Source: Rhizophagus irregularis (lineage: Eukaryota; Glomeromycota; Glomeromycetes; Glomerales; Glomeraceae). From it: a stretch of DNA of 64,000 nucleotides. The stretch lies in contig NC_089436.1 of NCBI RefSeq assembly GCF_026210795.1, forward strand, positions 4,278,001-4,342,000. Direction: 5' to 3'. The notes under the pieces were generated by a model that saw only the letters and a list, made by a program, of their open reading frames with translations, was not told the DNA's origin and ran no database searches. Made by a program: the position numbers and the translations under genes. Positions 24,329 to 38,382 of this stretch are shown here, in pieces; position 1 is the stretch's first letter; each line of letters opens with the position of its first letter.

Positions 24329-25864
24329 ATGATTTATCAACTTTCAACACTCTCAGCTGACTGTTTACATGAAATTTTTGACCATATAGTAGAAGATAAA
24401 CCCACTTTATACTCATGTTTATTAGTTAATCGTCTTTGGTGCAAAATTTCTGTTCGAATTTTATGGAGGAATATATGGAATTATAAAGTTATTCAACAAC
24501 AAACTTCATTGAGGACAGTATCATCAATTCTTAGTACGTTAATTGCTTGTCTTCCCAACGAATCAAAAGAAATTTTACGTAAAAATAAAATTTTCATTTC
24601 AACACCTACTTTAAAATCACCACTATTTAATTATGTAGCATTTTGTAGAGTCCTTTCAATTTGTGGGATAGGTAAAATAGTTGATAAAGTTCTTAGAAAT
24701 GGAACTCCTGATAAACCACGTAATTTAAAAAATAATTATTATATAATCTCAAATGAAATTATTAAAATGTTTATGAATCAAAATACTTTAAAACAATTGA
24801 TTTATGATCAAAAGATACATCAAAATAAATTTTCTTTCACTTGTTTTCTTGGAGTAAAGGACCTTTCAGAATTACGATGTAGTTCATATCTTACAACAGA
24901 TTTTTTTCATCGACTGTCTCAAACGTGTCATAATTTACAATTAATTACTATAGAATTTCATAATAATGAAGTCTCGAATGAATTAAAAGAATTCATTTCT
25001 TCACAAAAGAAATTAAAAAGTTTAGTTTTAATAACATATTATAATAATAGTTGGGCGACTATCATACCTACATTGAAAAAACATTCTAATACATTAAAAA
25101 AATTACACCTTTATAGTTATAGTAGAAATGTTAATGTACCATTATCATTTATCAGCTCATTCACTAATTTACAAGAATTTGTACTTGGATTCTATCGTGG
25201 AACGTATACTGAAGATTTTAAAAAATTACAATATGCGAAATTTCCTAAATTACAAACTTTAAAAATTCCTTATCAATGTCCTAATCCTGAGTATGTGATG
25301 AAATTTTTAGAAACCAATGGAAATAATCTTAAAAATCTTTATACGGTTGAAAAAAATAATGCATTAAGTTTATCTATTGCTAAATTTTGTCCAAACCTTA
25401 GAAGACTTTTTGTAAGATTTAATAATGGTGAAATTGATATATTAAAAAAAATATTTATTAATTGTCGGTATTTAGAAAGTATTAAAATTTGGTGTGGAGA
25501 AGAATATTTAAATGAAAAGGAAGTATTTGATACTGTCGTAAATTATTCACCAAGTAATTTTTGTGAATTAAAAATATATAATAATTCAAAGTCAGACTTT
25601 GTATCTCCAAAAGATTTAGAATCGTTTTTTATAAAATGGAAGAATAGAAAATCAAAAAAATCACTTAAATTAATATTTCTTAAGGATTCAAAGATTAATG
25701 GTCGTCGGCATTATGGTTTGGATGAATTTAAGGAAAATATGAAAATAATTGAAAATTATAAAAATTTAGGCGTTATTAAATTTATGACTAAAGATTATAT
25801 AAAAGAAGAGGAGGAGGAGGAAGTAATAGAGAACTATTATTTTTCTATGCTTGGGATTATGTAA
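24329..25864 (+). CDS. F-box/LRR-like protein
   Basis: An intact single-exon gene of 511 residues. The N-terminus is an F-box: LSADCLHEIFDHI, then LYSCLLVNRLWCKISVRILWRNIW (residues about 7-50), the Skp1-binding module of SCF ubiquitin ligases. The rest is a series of degenerate leucine-rich repeats, visible as LKSLVLI, LKKLHLYSY, LQEFVLG, LQTLKIP, LKNLY, LRRLFVRF and LESIKIW. These presumably form a curved substrate-binding surface. The tail carries an acidic run (KEEEEEEVIENYY). The first ATG sits 52 bases after a TATAAA box. A decayed paralogue at 41664-43071 shares the F-box and repeats. It probably selects ubiquitination substrates; the target is unknown. These genes are highly amplified in arbuscular mycorrhizal fungi. 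Confidence 0.9.
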   Translation: MIYQLSTLSADCLHEIFDHIVEDKPTLYSCLLVNRLWCKISVRILWRNIWNYKVIQQQTSLRTVSSILSTLIACLPNESKEILRKNKIFISTPTLKSPLFNYVAFCRVLSICGIGKIVDKVLRNGTPDKPRNLKNNYYIISNEIIKMFMNQNTLKQLIYDQKIHQNKFSFTCFLGVKDLSELRCSSYLTTDFFHRLSQTCHNLQLITIEFHNNEVSNELKEFISSQKKLKSLVLITYYNNSWATIIPTLKKHSNTLKKLHLYSYSRNVNVPLSFISSFTNLQEFVLGFYRGTYTEDFKKLQYAKFPKLQTLKIPYQCPNPEYVMKFLETNGNNLKNLYTVEKNNALSLSIAKFCPNLRRLFVRFNNGEIDILKKIFINCRYLESIKIWCGEEYLNEKEVFDTVVNYSPSNFCELKIYNNSKSDFVSPKDLESFFIKWKNRKSKKSLKLIFLKDSKINGRRHYGLDEFKENMKIIENYKNLGVIKFMTKDYIKEEEEEEVIENYYFSMLGIM

Positions 25865-28800
25865 TATAGACACTATTTTTATCAAAATGAAGCGTTCCGT
25901 CTATTAAAATAAATAAATGAATGTCACCAAAATTATTAATATTTTTTTTTTTTTTTGTTAATAACACGCTTTTCTTTATTGATCACGTTATAATTATTAA
26001 TATTAAGCGTCCAAGAACATTAAGAACATTATATGAATATAATAAATATAACGCAGATGTAAAAATAATATATGATTTTTTAGGAACGCGTCTATTATGA
26101 CCGATCGACAGACGACAGTAGCCAAAAAAAGAATCCGATTAGTCAATTTCAATCACCCAATCGAATGATCGACAATTCGATATATCAGCGGCTCAGCCCA
26201 TAAGTTATGCAGTAATCTGCATGACAAATAACTAGCATGATTTTTTGTTTGTTTATTGATGAAAAGCTTTGGCGTAAAAAAGTCCTTCTTTATAAAATTT
26301 CTTATGTACGGTACATATATATAAATAAAACTAGTAAGGACTAAAGGGTTTAACTGTTAATTAAATAAGAACATCTAAATTGAGTCAAAATTAATATTGC
26401 GTTATAACATTAACATAGTCAAATTTATTCGATCTGTATCTAACGTATCCTATTCCAGTTTATAAAAAATAAATTTAATTTATATTCATAAATTCCGAAT
26501 TTGAACTAATGAAAATTTTTTCCATTTTGCATGATTTCTTCAATAATTAAAATAATGTTACAAATAAAAAATAATTATTTTGATCATGTAAAATACCGAC
26601 TTTAGTGTAATACACAGGATCATAATGAAGTCATAAAAACAATAACAGCAGATAATGAATTTTTCACGGCTAAACCATTAAAAGAAATTATTGGTAAGTC
26701 TAATAGGATCATGCAGATTTTGACGGACTGATATTTTTTGTTGATGGATAAATAATTGATATTTTTCTTTTATTGGCTAAATATCAAATATATTTGCAGT
26801 TTAATTATACTTTTTATATACTCTTACTATAATAATAGCATGATCTTGCGTGACTCTACTCATCACTTTGACCCGACCATACTCCTTTCCGTAGCACTCA
26901 CTTACGCCTAATAATAAACTAATTTATTATTTTTATGTATCTGTTATTGTTATTTGAATTGTCTAAATTCTTGCTTTTCAATATTCCAATTAAGTTACAC
27001 AAAAAGATTGTCTTAAATTTTCTTAATATATAAATAAAAAAAGGACTCTTTAAATGGTTTCGTTTATTCTTTTGTTAATTTTAATTATAAATTAAGAAAA
27101 TACTGTAATTTATATATTTTATATCCAGGATTTTATGTCCAGAAAATTGGACAAATTCTTGGATATAAAATAACGCGTGGCAGATTTGATTTTTTTTTTC
27201 CCAAACAATTTTTTCTAGAATATTAGAATAATTTCCAGATACTTTTAATAACATTTTCAGAAATTAATAGTGGCATGGAATAAGGGTACATGAAATTTAT
27301 GATAACTAATAATCTTGAGAAATCTTAAATCTTTACTTGATATATGCGAAGTACTTCAAAATGATAGACCCGAAAAATATAAAAACTCGGATGAAATATA
27401 AAAATTTCATGATAAAGGAGAATTTTTATCCATTAAAAAGGCTATAGAAATTTATAGTACTAAGCATGAAGCTTATTATTTTACGAATTAATATACTAAA
27501 TCTGTTGAAGCAAATGAAGCGTTTCCGGACAACGGATAATAAATATTTTGCAATCGATTTCGTAAGTTAGTATATATAATATATCTTGTAGTGTATTTAT
27601 TATTTTATTATTAAAAACATATTTTCTTATCAAATTAAGTGCTGAAACCTAAGAAAAAACCTATCATGCAATCTAGTTGGTCTTTTAACGGAAAGAGACA
27701 TAATGTAAGTAATGGAATCAATATGTCGAAATTTTTTCCATAGCCAATCACTAGAATCGACGAGTAGACTAATGCAGGGTTATAATTCGTGATTCTTTAC
27801 AGGAATCATTCCTTCCAGTGAATACACTAAATGAAAAACAGAGAACTCACTCTTGGCACGATATTTCTTTGGCTGAAATTTCGGTCACGTGATCAACTAC
27901 GAGAAGAATATGAGTGGACGACATGGGAGTAATGTGATCAACTGCGTTGACATAAATGATCAACTGCGGAGAAGAAATTAGTGGGTGATGGGGAGATAAC
28001 GTGAACAAAAAATCACGTGAATCTTATATGGCTTGACGCAGCAATTTACGCATATGTGGATAAAATAAAAAGCCCGTACGATACTTAATATTTTCCCAGA
28101 GTATTTTTTTTTAACATTGAGACCAAATTCAGGTGCTCCTTTATGTTCCATATTCGGATAATACTAATGCTTATCCTTCTCTTAGGATGATGCGATTTTT
28201 TCTTTAAACTGATTTTTTTTTATTTTTTACTCTTTTGCCTTTTGGATTTGGATCAGGCCAGTTTGAGATGTAATCAAAATAAATATTCATTTTTTTATTT
28301 GGATAAATATATTTTATATAATTTTTTAGTTATAATGAGTACGATTTTTAATAAAAATATCCAACCAAAAAAAAAAAATCGAATTACTAATTTATTATAT
28401 AATTAGTATAATTATTGAACTTAGAATTATTAGTATATACTTTCTGTTTGTAATTTTTTATATTATATAATTGATTAGTATCAATATATGGTTTCATTGA
28501 TAAGTCATCATATTTAACTGAAAAAGAATATATTTTTTTTTTTATACAATATGTAATTCTAATAATTTTTATTTTTCACTCACCATTACACTAAATTGAT
28601 ATTATGTAATAAAACAGTTTTAATACGACTAATATTACACTAGTAGTTTTATCATTGATCCAACCATGTTGATAATTGTTCAGGTTCGGAGTCAATGATT
28701 GAGCACTAGTAAGAATATAAGAATGAAATAAAAATGTTCACATATACTTTTTATGCAATGACTTTAATGTTTTTATAAAATTGTAAGTACAAAGTTTTGA

Positions 28801-29602
28801 AATTTATCCCTTTCAATATATTGATATCAACCGTTACGAAAAATTTAGGCGCGAAAATTAATGGCTTAGATCATAATTTACATTTATTTATTTATAAATG
28901 ACAAAATTTTACTTTTCATGTAAGCAATGAATATTAACAAATAAGTAGTGAAACATTTGAATCTAACTTATATATCTTGAATTTTTATTCTGAAGTTGAA
29001 CACTAAAATAAAATAAATTTAAAAAAAAAAATTCTCGCAAATCGTCAATCAAAAAGGATATACAATAAATATGTAATCTAGATACTGATTTATTTGATAC
29101 TCATTTTATCGTTCTTTCGTGATAAAATATTTTTTACCTTTACTTATTTCTTTGTGTAATTATTTGCAAAAACCATATTCTAAACAACTTATTTGCATAG
29201 TATTGAGTTTCATATCTAAAGCTACCAAAATAGTACTCATTTATTCGTTCAATACGTTTGATTATACAATTACTTTAAATATTAATAAAAAAATGGACAA
29301 TTTATTTATCAAAATGTTCAGTATATAATTAATCTCTATGAAATATATAATAAAATACCATATCCGGATTCTAATTTCTTTACATTATAATAAGAAAGTT
29401 TAATAAAAAATCATTAAATATTTCTAAATACTCTGCATTTGCAGAATAACGAAATATTATTACTTCTATAGTTCTATGGATAATTGTAACTAGTAGTTTT
29501 ATCCCGCTTTAATACGCTTTCCTATAAATAATATTTTTATATTTGATTTAAATAAAAAAAAAATTAAATATTAATGTAAATGAAAATAAAATAAAATAAC
29601 AT
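25865..29602. other. Long gene-poor stretch
   Basis: No intact gene. Around 27340-27540 some codon-like text (EVLQNDRPEKY, GEFLSIKKAIEIYSTKHEAYYF) suggests an unidentified decayed coding fragment on the plus strand. At 27889-27990 the motif GATCAACTGCG, one copy with ACTACG, occurs three times with partly matching flanks (GAGAAGAA, AGTGG). The rest is AT-rich. Confidence 0.3.
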
Positions 29603-32600
29603 TTAGCCAGATAGTAAATAATTACCACTATCATCATGAGTTTCAACATTTAATAATTCTTCATTTCTTCTCTTTTTTAAAGAGGTTGAAAAATTTTGAA
29701 TTGTAGAACTTAAATTTTGTGATCTGAAACTAAATAAAAAAATTATATGGTAAATTTTAAATAATTTGTTGTGTCATTTAAAAACGTTTTTTTATAATTA
29801 TATTAAATACCTTTCAGTTTTTATATCAAGCTCTAATTCTGTTGAGATATATCTAAAATCTAAAGCGGTTGAATAATTTTGAAGTGTAGAACTTAAATTT
29901 TGAGATAATATACTGATTAAAAATCAATAAATTTAAATAATTAGTTGTGTCATTTAAAAATATTTTTTTATAATTATATTAAATACCTTTCAGTATTTAT
30001 ATCAAGATCTAATTCTGCTGAGACATATCTAGAATCTAAAGCGGTTGAATAATTTTGAATCGTAGAATTCAAATCATATAATGATAAACTAATTAAAAAT
30101 TAATTAAATTTAAATAATTAGTTGTGTCATTTAAAAACATTTTTTATAATTATATTAAATACCTTTCAGTTTTTATATCAAACTCTAATTCTGTTGAGTT
30201 ATATCTAGAATCTAAAGCGGTTGAATAATTTTGAATCGTAAAATTTAAATCATATAATGATAAACTAATTGAAAATTAATAAATTCAAATAATTAGTTAT
30301 CATTTAAAGACATTTTTTTTATTACTATTTTAAATACCTTTCAGTGTTTATATCAGGCTCTAATTCTGCTGAGCTATATCTAGAATCTAAAGCGGTTGGA
30401 AATTTTTGAATTGCAGAATTTAAATTTTGTGACGATAAACTAAATAAATTAATAAATTCAAATAAGTAATTAGTTACACCATTTAAAAATATATATATAT
30501 ATATTTTTTTGTTATTTTAAATACCTTTCAATGTCTGTATTATTCTCTAGTTCTGAGGTATAATTGGAATCTAAAGTGTATAATAACATATTTCTTAATA
30601 AATTACATAATATTTTTAAATTACAATTAATTTTTTTTTTGTAATACCTCGCTTATCAAATGAAATTTTTGAAAATGAATATATGGATGAGCATTTAGAA
30701 ATTAAAGCACTTAATGGCCTGCTTGTATAAATAGCTCCTAAATGACGTTTTTCAGCAAATTCCGGCCCAATCTTCTTTGATTCTATTAATTTCGCTCTTT
30801 TTGCTTCACCTTGTCTAAATTCTTCATCATTAACCTTTTTAAATGTCCACCTACCAAAAGTCAAACGAATGTCTTTTATAGAAGGTCTTTTTTTAGGATC
30901 AGCATCCCAACAACTTTTCATTAAATTAGCATAACATTCTGGTGTATCTTCTGTAATTTTAGGTCGTTCTCCATCAAGAATTTTATAAATAAGATGATGA
31001 TCATGTTCAACATTATCAAAAGGTTTACAACCTGTTGTAAGTTCCCACATAATCATACCCAAACTATAAATATCAGCTTCTTTAGAAAATATAGACCCTC
31101 TAAATATTTCCGGTGCAATGTAAGGTATTACTCCATATACTTCATTATTTGATGATTCACTATTTACAGCTTGTGATAATCCTAGATCTCCAATTTTCCA
31201 ATCATCATTTGACGTTCTTTTACCTTTTGGATCAAATAATATGTTTCCACTATGGAAGTCTCGATGCATAAATTTTTTATTATGAATAGTTTCAAGTCTA
31301 AAAATATAAAAAAAATTTAATAAATTTAAAGAAAATTAATAAATACTGTATATAAAATATAAATACCCTACTGAAATTTGATGTAAAATACGTAATTTTT
31401 CTCTATTCCATGTAATTCTTGCAAAATCCTTCTGCAAATGCTTATATAAATCCCCTCCTGATGCATATTCCATAACTATTATATAATCCTCTAATTCAGG
31501 GTCTTTTGTAAAGCCATAAGTTTCAATGATATGACCCTTTTTGTCTTTAAAACAATGATAATATGATTTTAACTATTTAAATTTAAAGATTAAATTAAAT
31601 TAAAATTTTAGTTTAATTAAGATAAATTTATAAGATATATTTAAAATATTTTACCTCATTTAAGAAATATTTGCCAATATTTTTAGAATTTTCAAATCTT
31701 TTTAAAATGACAGTTTCATCTTTAATTAATCGATTCTTAGTGTCATATTTAAGCCAAGTTGCTTTATATATAATACCATATCCCCCCCTTGTCATTTCTG
31801 TTACATCTTTAAATTGAGAATATGGTATCCACTTATCATTTTGTTTTGCTTGTTTTTTTTCTTTAAATATAGACCGTAATATATTATCTGGTACAAAATA
31901 TTTATTAATGTTTTTTACAATATTTTCAAATTCAGCTAACTTCAAATAATCTAAATTATCGCATGTTATAAGATTATTATTAAAAATAAAATCATTAAAA
32001 TTATTGTTTATGGGCGATATTCTTTTGCATTTTTTACATTGAGATTGGTCCGTAGGTCCAAAAAGAATGTTTGTTGTTAAACAATATCTGCATCCAACAT
32101 AAAATATAAAACAATATGCACAATACTTTTGACAGTCTGATGTAAATGTTAACTCTAAACTACAAATATTGCACCCAGAATCATTATGCCACCATGGTAA
32201 GTAAAGAACTGAAATTTGCTTTTTAACCAAGGCTGATTCTATCAATTCAGAAGAAATTATATAACAATCTGAACATAAAACAAGACCATCATACTCTTTA
32301 CTACCATATGTGTATGATAATGACTTTCCACATAATTTACAATTTTCTTCACTTTCAATCACCTTATTGAATAGAGTGGAATTATTTCTATCAATTTCCC
32401 GATAAACAGAGCCATATCCACATAATTGTTTAAAACATAAAATTATCAGACAATTTCCATAGCATTCTTGAATACTTTGTGATATTTTTGTCCTATTTAT
32501 TTCATGTTCACTACATTCCAATTCCGTTGTGTAAATATATACGTCCAAATATATATTATTGTCAGTTATATCATTAATATCATTAATATAACGTGATAAA

Positions 32601-32773
32601 CATTTTTTGCAATATTTTTGCCAAGTAAGAAGCGCTTCAATATATTTTTCTCCACAATAAATACAATTTTCATCTTTCCAACTAAAGGAAATAAATTCAA
32701 TTGGTATAGGACTAGGTTTTAATCTTGGTGTTGGATCAAAAGAATTTTCATCATTTGCATTTACAATTTCCAT
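29603..32773 (-). CDS. Cys-rich protein kinase with tandem-duplicated tail exons
   Basis: Nine exons join in frame to 851 residues: 32773-31655, 31572-31367, 31297-30648, 30570-30525, 30439-30338, 30264-30163, 30088-29987, 29912-29811 and 29729-29603. Residues 1 to about 300 carry many CxxC pairs (CIYC at 37-40, CKKC, CKLC, CNIC, CAYC, CRYC), so probably zinc-binding. The kinase domain (about 315-585) has GGYG (330-333), Lys358 in VILK, HRDFHSGN with Asp455, DLG at 479-481, APEIF and a Trp-Glu C-lobe; all catalytic residues are present. This is a Ser/Thr or TKL-type kinase. The C-terminal tail (674-809) consists of four 34-residue repeats, each encoded by one 102-nt exon with identical 2/2 phase and consensus STALDSRY-STELE-DI-TER. 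The last exon is a diverged fifth copy plus a basic tail. No lesion was seen. Substrate unknown. Confidence 0.85.
29811..30439 (-). repeat. Tandem exon-intron array, four 102-nt exons
   Basis: Units of about 175 bp, each a 102-nt exon plus a 72-75 nt intron. They repeat head to tail at 30439-30338, 30264-30163, 30088-29987 and 29912-29811, with a shortened unit before (30570-30525) and a diverged terminal one after (29729-29603). Every exon starts after AG with T and ends AG before GTATTTAA, so gain or loss of units keeps the frame. Introns are also similar (a GTGTCATTTAAAAA block on the plus strand). Confidence 0.85.
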
Positions 32774-34304
32774 TTTATTAAGTTAATTAATATATGTTAT
32801 AATCAAGTATCGATAAGACAACGAATTTGGAAAATATGAATATACGTATTTTATTTATATCTAAATTATCAGAAGTTTGAGCCTTTTGTTGGTAATATGG
32901 AAAGTATTTCTAGATTTTCTCATGGAATCTTAAGAATTTACCATAGTACTACGGAAAAATCCGTTTAAAAAATTTAGCATTTTATCGGAGTAAATGCATA
33001 GCGAAATGCATTTAATACATTTAACTTTATCATTTTTACTTATTTAGTTGTGATTCATATGATCAGCTAGTGGAAATAACTAAGTATTTGGCGTAATAAA
33101 ATAAACTTTTCAGCATAGAAGATAATGATGGAAAGTACAAATTAACGAGAAAGGAAACGGAAAAAAGTGAAGTAATAATTTGAAATTATTTCCTTCTTTT
33201 GTATATAAAATAAGATCAAAAAATAACTGTGTACGACAAATTGAGAGGTATAATCACTTTTATAGGATAATTATTACAATGAAACACCGAATATAGTAAA
33301 TTCTTAAAAAAAAAAGTAGATCGATACCTAAACAAAAAGAGTTCATTGAATAATAACAAGATATTGTACTTCATTGTAGTTTCAAACATTTTTCTTCTAT
33401 TTGTTCCTACGTGCAGTTAATTGTAAAACTAATAATTATATTCGCATATTATTAATATTCCAAAATTATGTAAATTATGCAAGAACGATTCTCTCTAGAA
33501 CAAAGTAATTTAGTTCCTATTAAAACCATAGCCGATAAGATTTTCAAAATATTATGCAAAATATTTGTATATTCTAATGTTCTATGACTTTATTGGTTAA
33601 AATTCACACGAAATTTTCAAAATTAAAATTTTTTTCATAAAATGGTGATAGATGGCGCAGTAAAAGAATAGTGGCGCAGTAAGAATAAAACATGTCTAGC
33701 GTGTAGTAATTTAACACTTGAAAATTATTTTGCATAAATGTGTATAATGTATAATGATGATTATGATTCAAAAATTATTTTTATTTTCATTAAATTTGTT
33801 TCAAGTCTATTATAAATGTCAATTCATATTTTTGACTCATTCTCTCATTTTTTTTAAAGAAAAAATTACAATAATAATAGTGTTCTTTTAATCTAGATAT
33901 AATATAAATAATATTATTATTATCTGAACGTGAAAATAAAATTACGTGAATAAAAGTCAAGAATATTATTTATTTCTTTAATTTTTTCAAACGCTTTTTT
34001 TTTAAAAAAAAAAATAGTAACGCATTTTATTTTATTAATTAATATTTTAAATCAAAAAGATTACATAATTAAAATTAAAATACTTAGAGTATAAGAAAAT
34101 AAAATTACTTTCCTATCCCCTATAACTAAGTTTATCCTATTCTAAAATTTAAATTTTCTAAATATTCTAACTAAAAACTATGCTAATTATTCGCTAATTT
34201 AGGTATTAAGTACTATTTGTTACCTATATTAATTCCTTCTGTGATCTCCCCTTTTAATTTGTCTAAAGTTACGCTACTAATAATATTTTTGTTAATATTT
34301 TTTT
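32774..34304. other. Intergenic, no gene seen
   Basis: The first 300 bases are the presumed promoter of the minus-strand kinase gene. TGGCGCAGTAA occurs twice in tandem at about 33652-33682. Otherwise AT-rich DNA without coding signal. Confidence 0.35.
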
Positions 34305-34601
34305 CTATTTTTTTTTAAATTTTTCTTCTGTTTTTTGTTTTTTATTTTTTCCGTTATTTTCTATTCCAACTTTACCCCCTGATGTATTTTCTCCTTCTAA
34401 ATTATCTTTGTTTTTCCTTTTCTTTAGCGTCATTTTTGCTAAATCTTCTTTCTTTTCTATTTCAGCTATCTCATCGCATCTTTTAATCCAAATTCTTCTT
34501 TTTATTTCTTCGTATATAAAATTCCATAATTTCTTTACGATTTCTTTGCTTTCCTTATTTTTCGACAATTTGTTAAAATTAGTATTGTAAACGCCTCTCA
34601 T
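34305..34601 (-). pseudogene. Possible LINE ORF2 C-terminal tail
   Basis: A 98-residue open frame, Lys/Glu-rich, with KKLWNFIYEEIKRRIWIKRC followed by DEIAEIEKKE and a basic, Asn-rich tail. An aromatic helix leading into I-W-x-x-R-C-x-x-x-A-x-x-E resembles the extreme C-terminus of LINE-type reverse transcriptase proteins common in these genomes. No reverse transcriptase lies upstream: the next sequence is the end of the sulfhydrylase pseudogene, on the same strand, only about 13 bases away. Treat as a 5'-truncated relic; the resemblance is from memory of the family. Confidence 0.4.
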
Positions 34602-34614
34602 ATTTTCCCACTCT

Positions 34615-36412
<1,798 letters not shown>

Positions 36413-38088
36413 ATTTTAAATTATTTGGTTAAAAATTCAATGAATTTGAAAGGAAAAAAAAAAATGAATCAAATAAATGATGATCAAAAAATTCGAAGGT
36501 ATTTATAGAAAATCATAAATGCACTTTTACTAATTTAGTCATTGATCGTCATGCGTAGTAGCAGTTCAATCCCGCACCCCATTCGACCGATCAACAATCC
36601 CGTGGTATGGCATTGAGACGTTAACAAGATGTTAATTTATTTAATAATAAAATATCTACGTTATACAATAATACTCTAATTATAATATTCTATTCTAAAT
36701 TAAACTTAACAATCAAACTTCAATAGTTTCCCCTCACTTAAGTTCTATCAATCCTTAAATTAATTAAGGAGGCACTTTTTCATTATAAGAAAGGTTATTT
36801 CTTATCTTTCAAAAGCTCGAATAAATATTTATTATATAGATATATGCATTGCTGATCATTCCTTCTTTCTATAATTCCATTGTAAAATATTCTCTAAGCG
36901 TTTTGGTCAGATAATTAATTTATAGATCTTCTAATCAGGTGATTTACTTATTGATCTTTCCTAAGCCTCAAATAATTACTAACGTATCAATCGATCAGGT
37001 TTGATAGTTTAACGTCATTCCGGACCGCAGTTAATAAAATAACAAATAAAATTTATACACTTAACCTAAATATAAAACTGCGTCCCATAATTATTAAATT
37101 CACTAGATGGTTTCGGCATTACACCGTGAATAAAATAACGGAACAATCCGTTATAAAAATTCTTAGAACATTACATCGATGTTTAATTTCGAATGATGAC
37201 TATAAATTTGAAATTTAAAATAAACACCTACCAGTCATAAAAAAAAGATTAGTTTTTTTTATTTATCTTATATATGATATTTGATTTGTTCACCAAAAAG
37301 GACGTCACGTAACGGAGACTTATATCGATGAATCATATCTTGAAAATGAAAAATTTGGATTAAGTTATTTAATCTACCATAATTCCCAATCAGACGAAAA
37401 ACTCTCGGATACTTTTAGTATTAACGTCTAAATTTTTTTTGGCTCAAAATTCAAACCACTTCCCTATTTTTATCATTTTTTCTTTTTGTAAGAAAAACCA
37501 TATAGCTCACTTGATGATCGGAATGTCAATCATTTTGGCCAAAATTAATGTTAATTTTAGCCAAAATGATCGACTTAGATGAGTCAAATAGGTTATAACT
37601 TTGAAAAAAAAAATACGATCAAGAAACAATATTAATAATTATTTAAGTGTAAAAAAATAGTTAGAGTTATAGAAAAATATCAAATGGTTCTAAAGGTGGT
37701 TTCTAATATGAACTGTACATTTGCGAGCATTGGAATTTAGTGTCTGAATTAAAATTGTGTATAAAAAACATTATTTATATAATTGAAACATAATCGTAGT
37801 AACGCTCAAAAATTTTTCGTAATTCGGAAGCGTAAATTAAGAGTTTATTGTTTAGTCCAAGTTAGAATTTCCATGTAGTATTATTAATTGTTATTTAAGC
37901 CTGCGAAAATTTATTAAAATCAATAAATCAAGTCCAATATAATTTGGTCTTAACCATCATATTGTTTTATCGTTTTGCCTTAAAAAAACTTGAAACTAAG
38001 TGTTGTCTGATTTAAATAATTTCATAAGCTTTCATCAGTTCCATTCTTTGCATATTATGAAGAAGTTTATTGTGGCCATTAATTTTTT
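36413..38088. other. Intergenic, no gene seen
   Basis: AT-rich spacer. Around 37495-37590 a GCTCACTTGATGATCGGAAT stretch and the inverted pair TTTTGGCCAAAATTA / TTTTAGCCAAAATGAT look like repeat debris. No gene was recognised. Confidence 0.35.
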
Positions 38089-38382
38089 CCCTATAAAAAA
38101 AGAAAATTCGGAATTTGTCCTGAAAAGTATGGAAAATGTCCGGAAATTTTCCGTGCGTCCGGAAAACATTCGGAAATGGTCATGTTTTGAAACATTTTCC
38201 GGACACTCGATTCTGGACAAATTCTGGACAAATTCTGGAGTGTCAAGAAAATGTCTGGAATTTGTGCGTCCGGAAAGTGTTCCAAAACATGACCGTTTCC
38301 GAATGTTTTCCGGACGCACGGAAAATTTTCGGACATTTTCCATACTTTTCAGGACAAATTCCGAATTTCTTTTTTTATAGGG
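38089..38382. mobile_element. Near-complete palindromic foldback element
   Basis: A 294-bp element with ends CCCTATAAAAAAAGAAA and TTTCTTTTTTTATAGGG, TTT on both sides. Each arm of about 110 bases is the inverse of the other: GAATTTGTCCTGAAAAGTAT, GGAAAATGTCCGGAAATTTT, then CGTGCGTCCGGAAAACATTC. The loop holds a tandem GACAAATTCTG. Four overlapping open frames, two on each strand, are mirror images caused by the palindrome and are not genes. Confidence 0.85.

Noticed and set aside
36560-36600. tRNA-like B box (AGTTCAATCCCGC)
   Set aside because: The T-stem does not pair properly and no A box or acceptor stem can be placed upstream.
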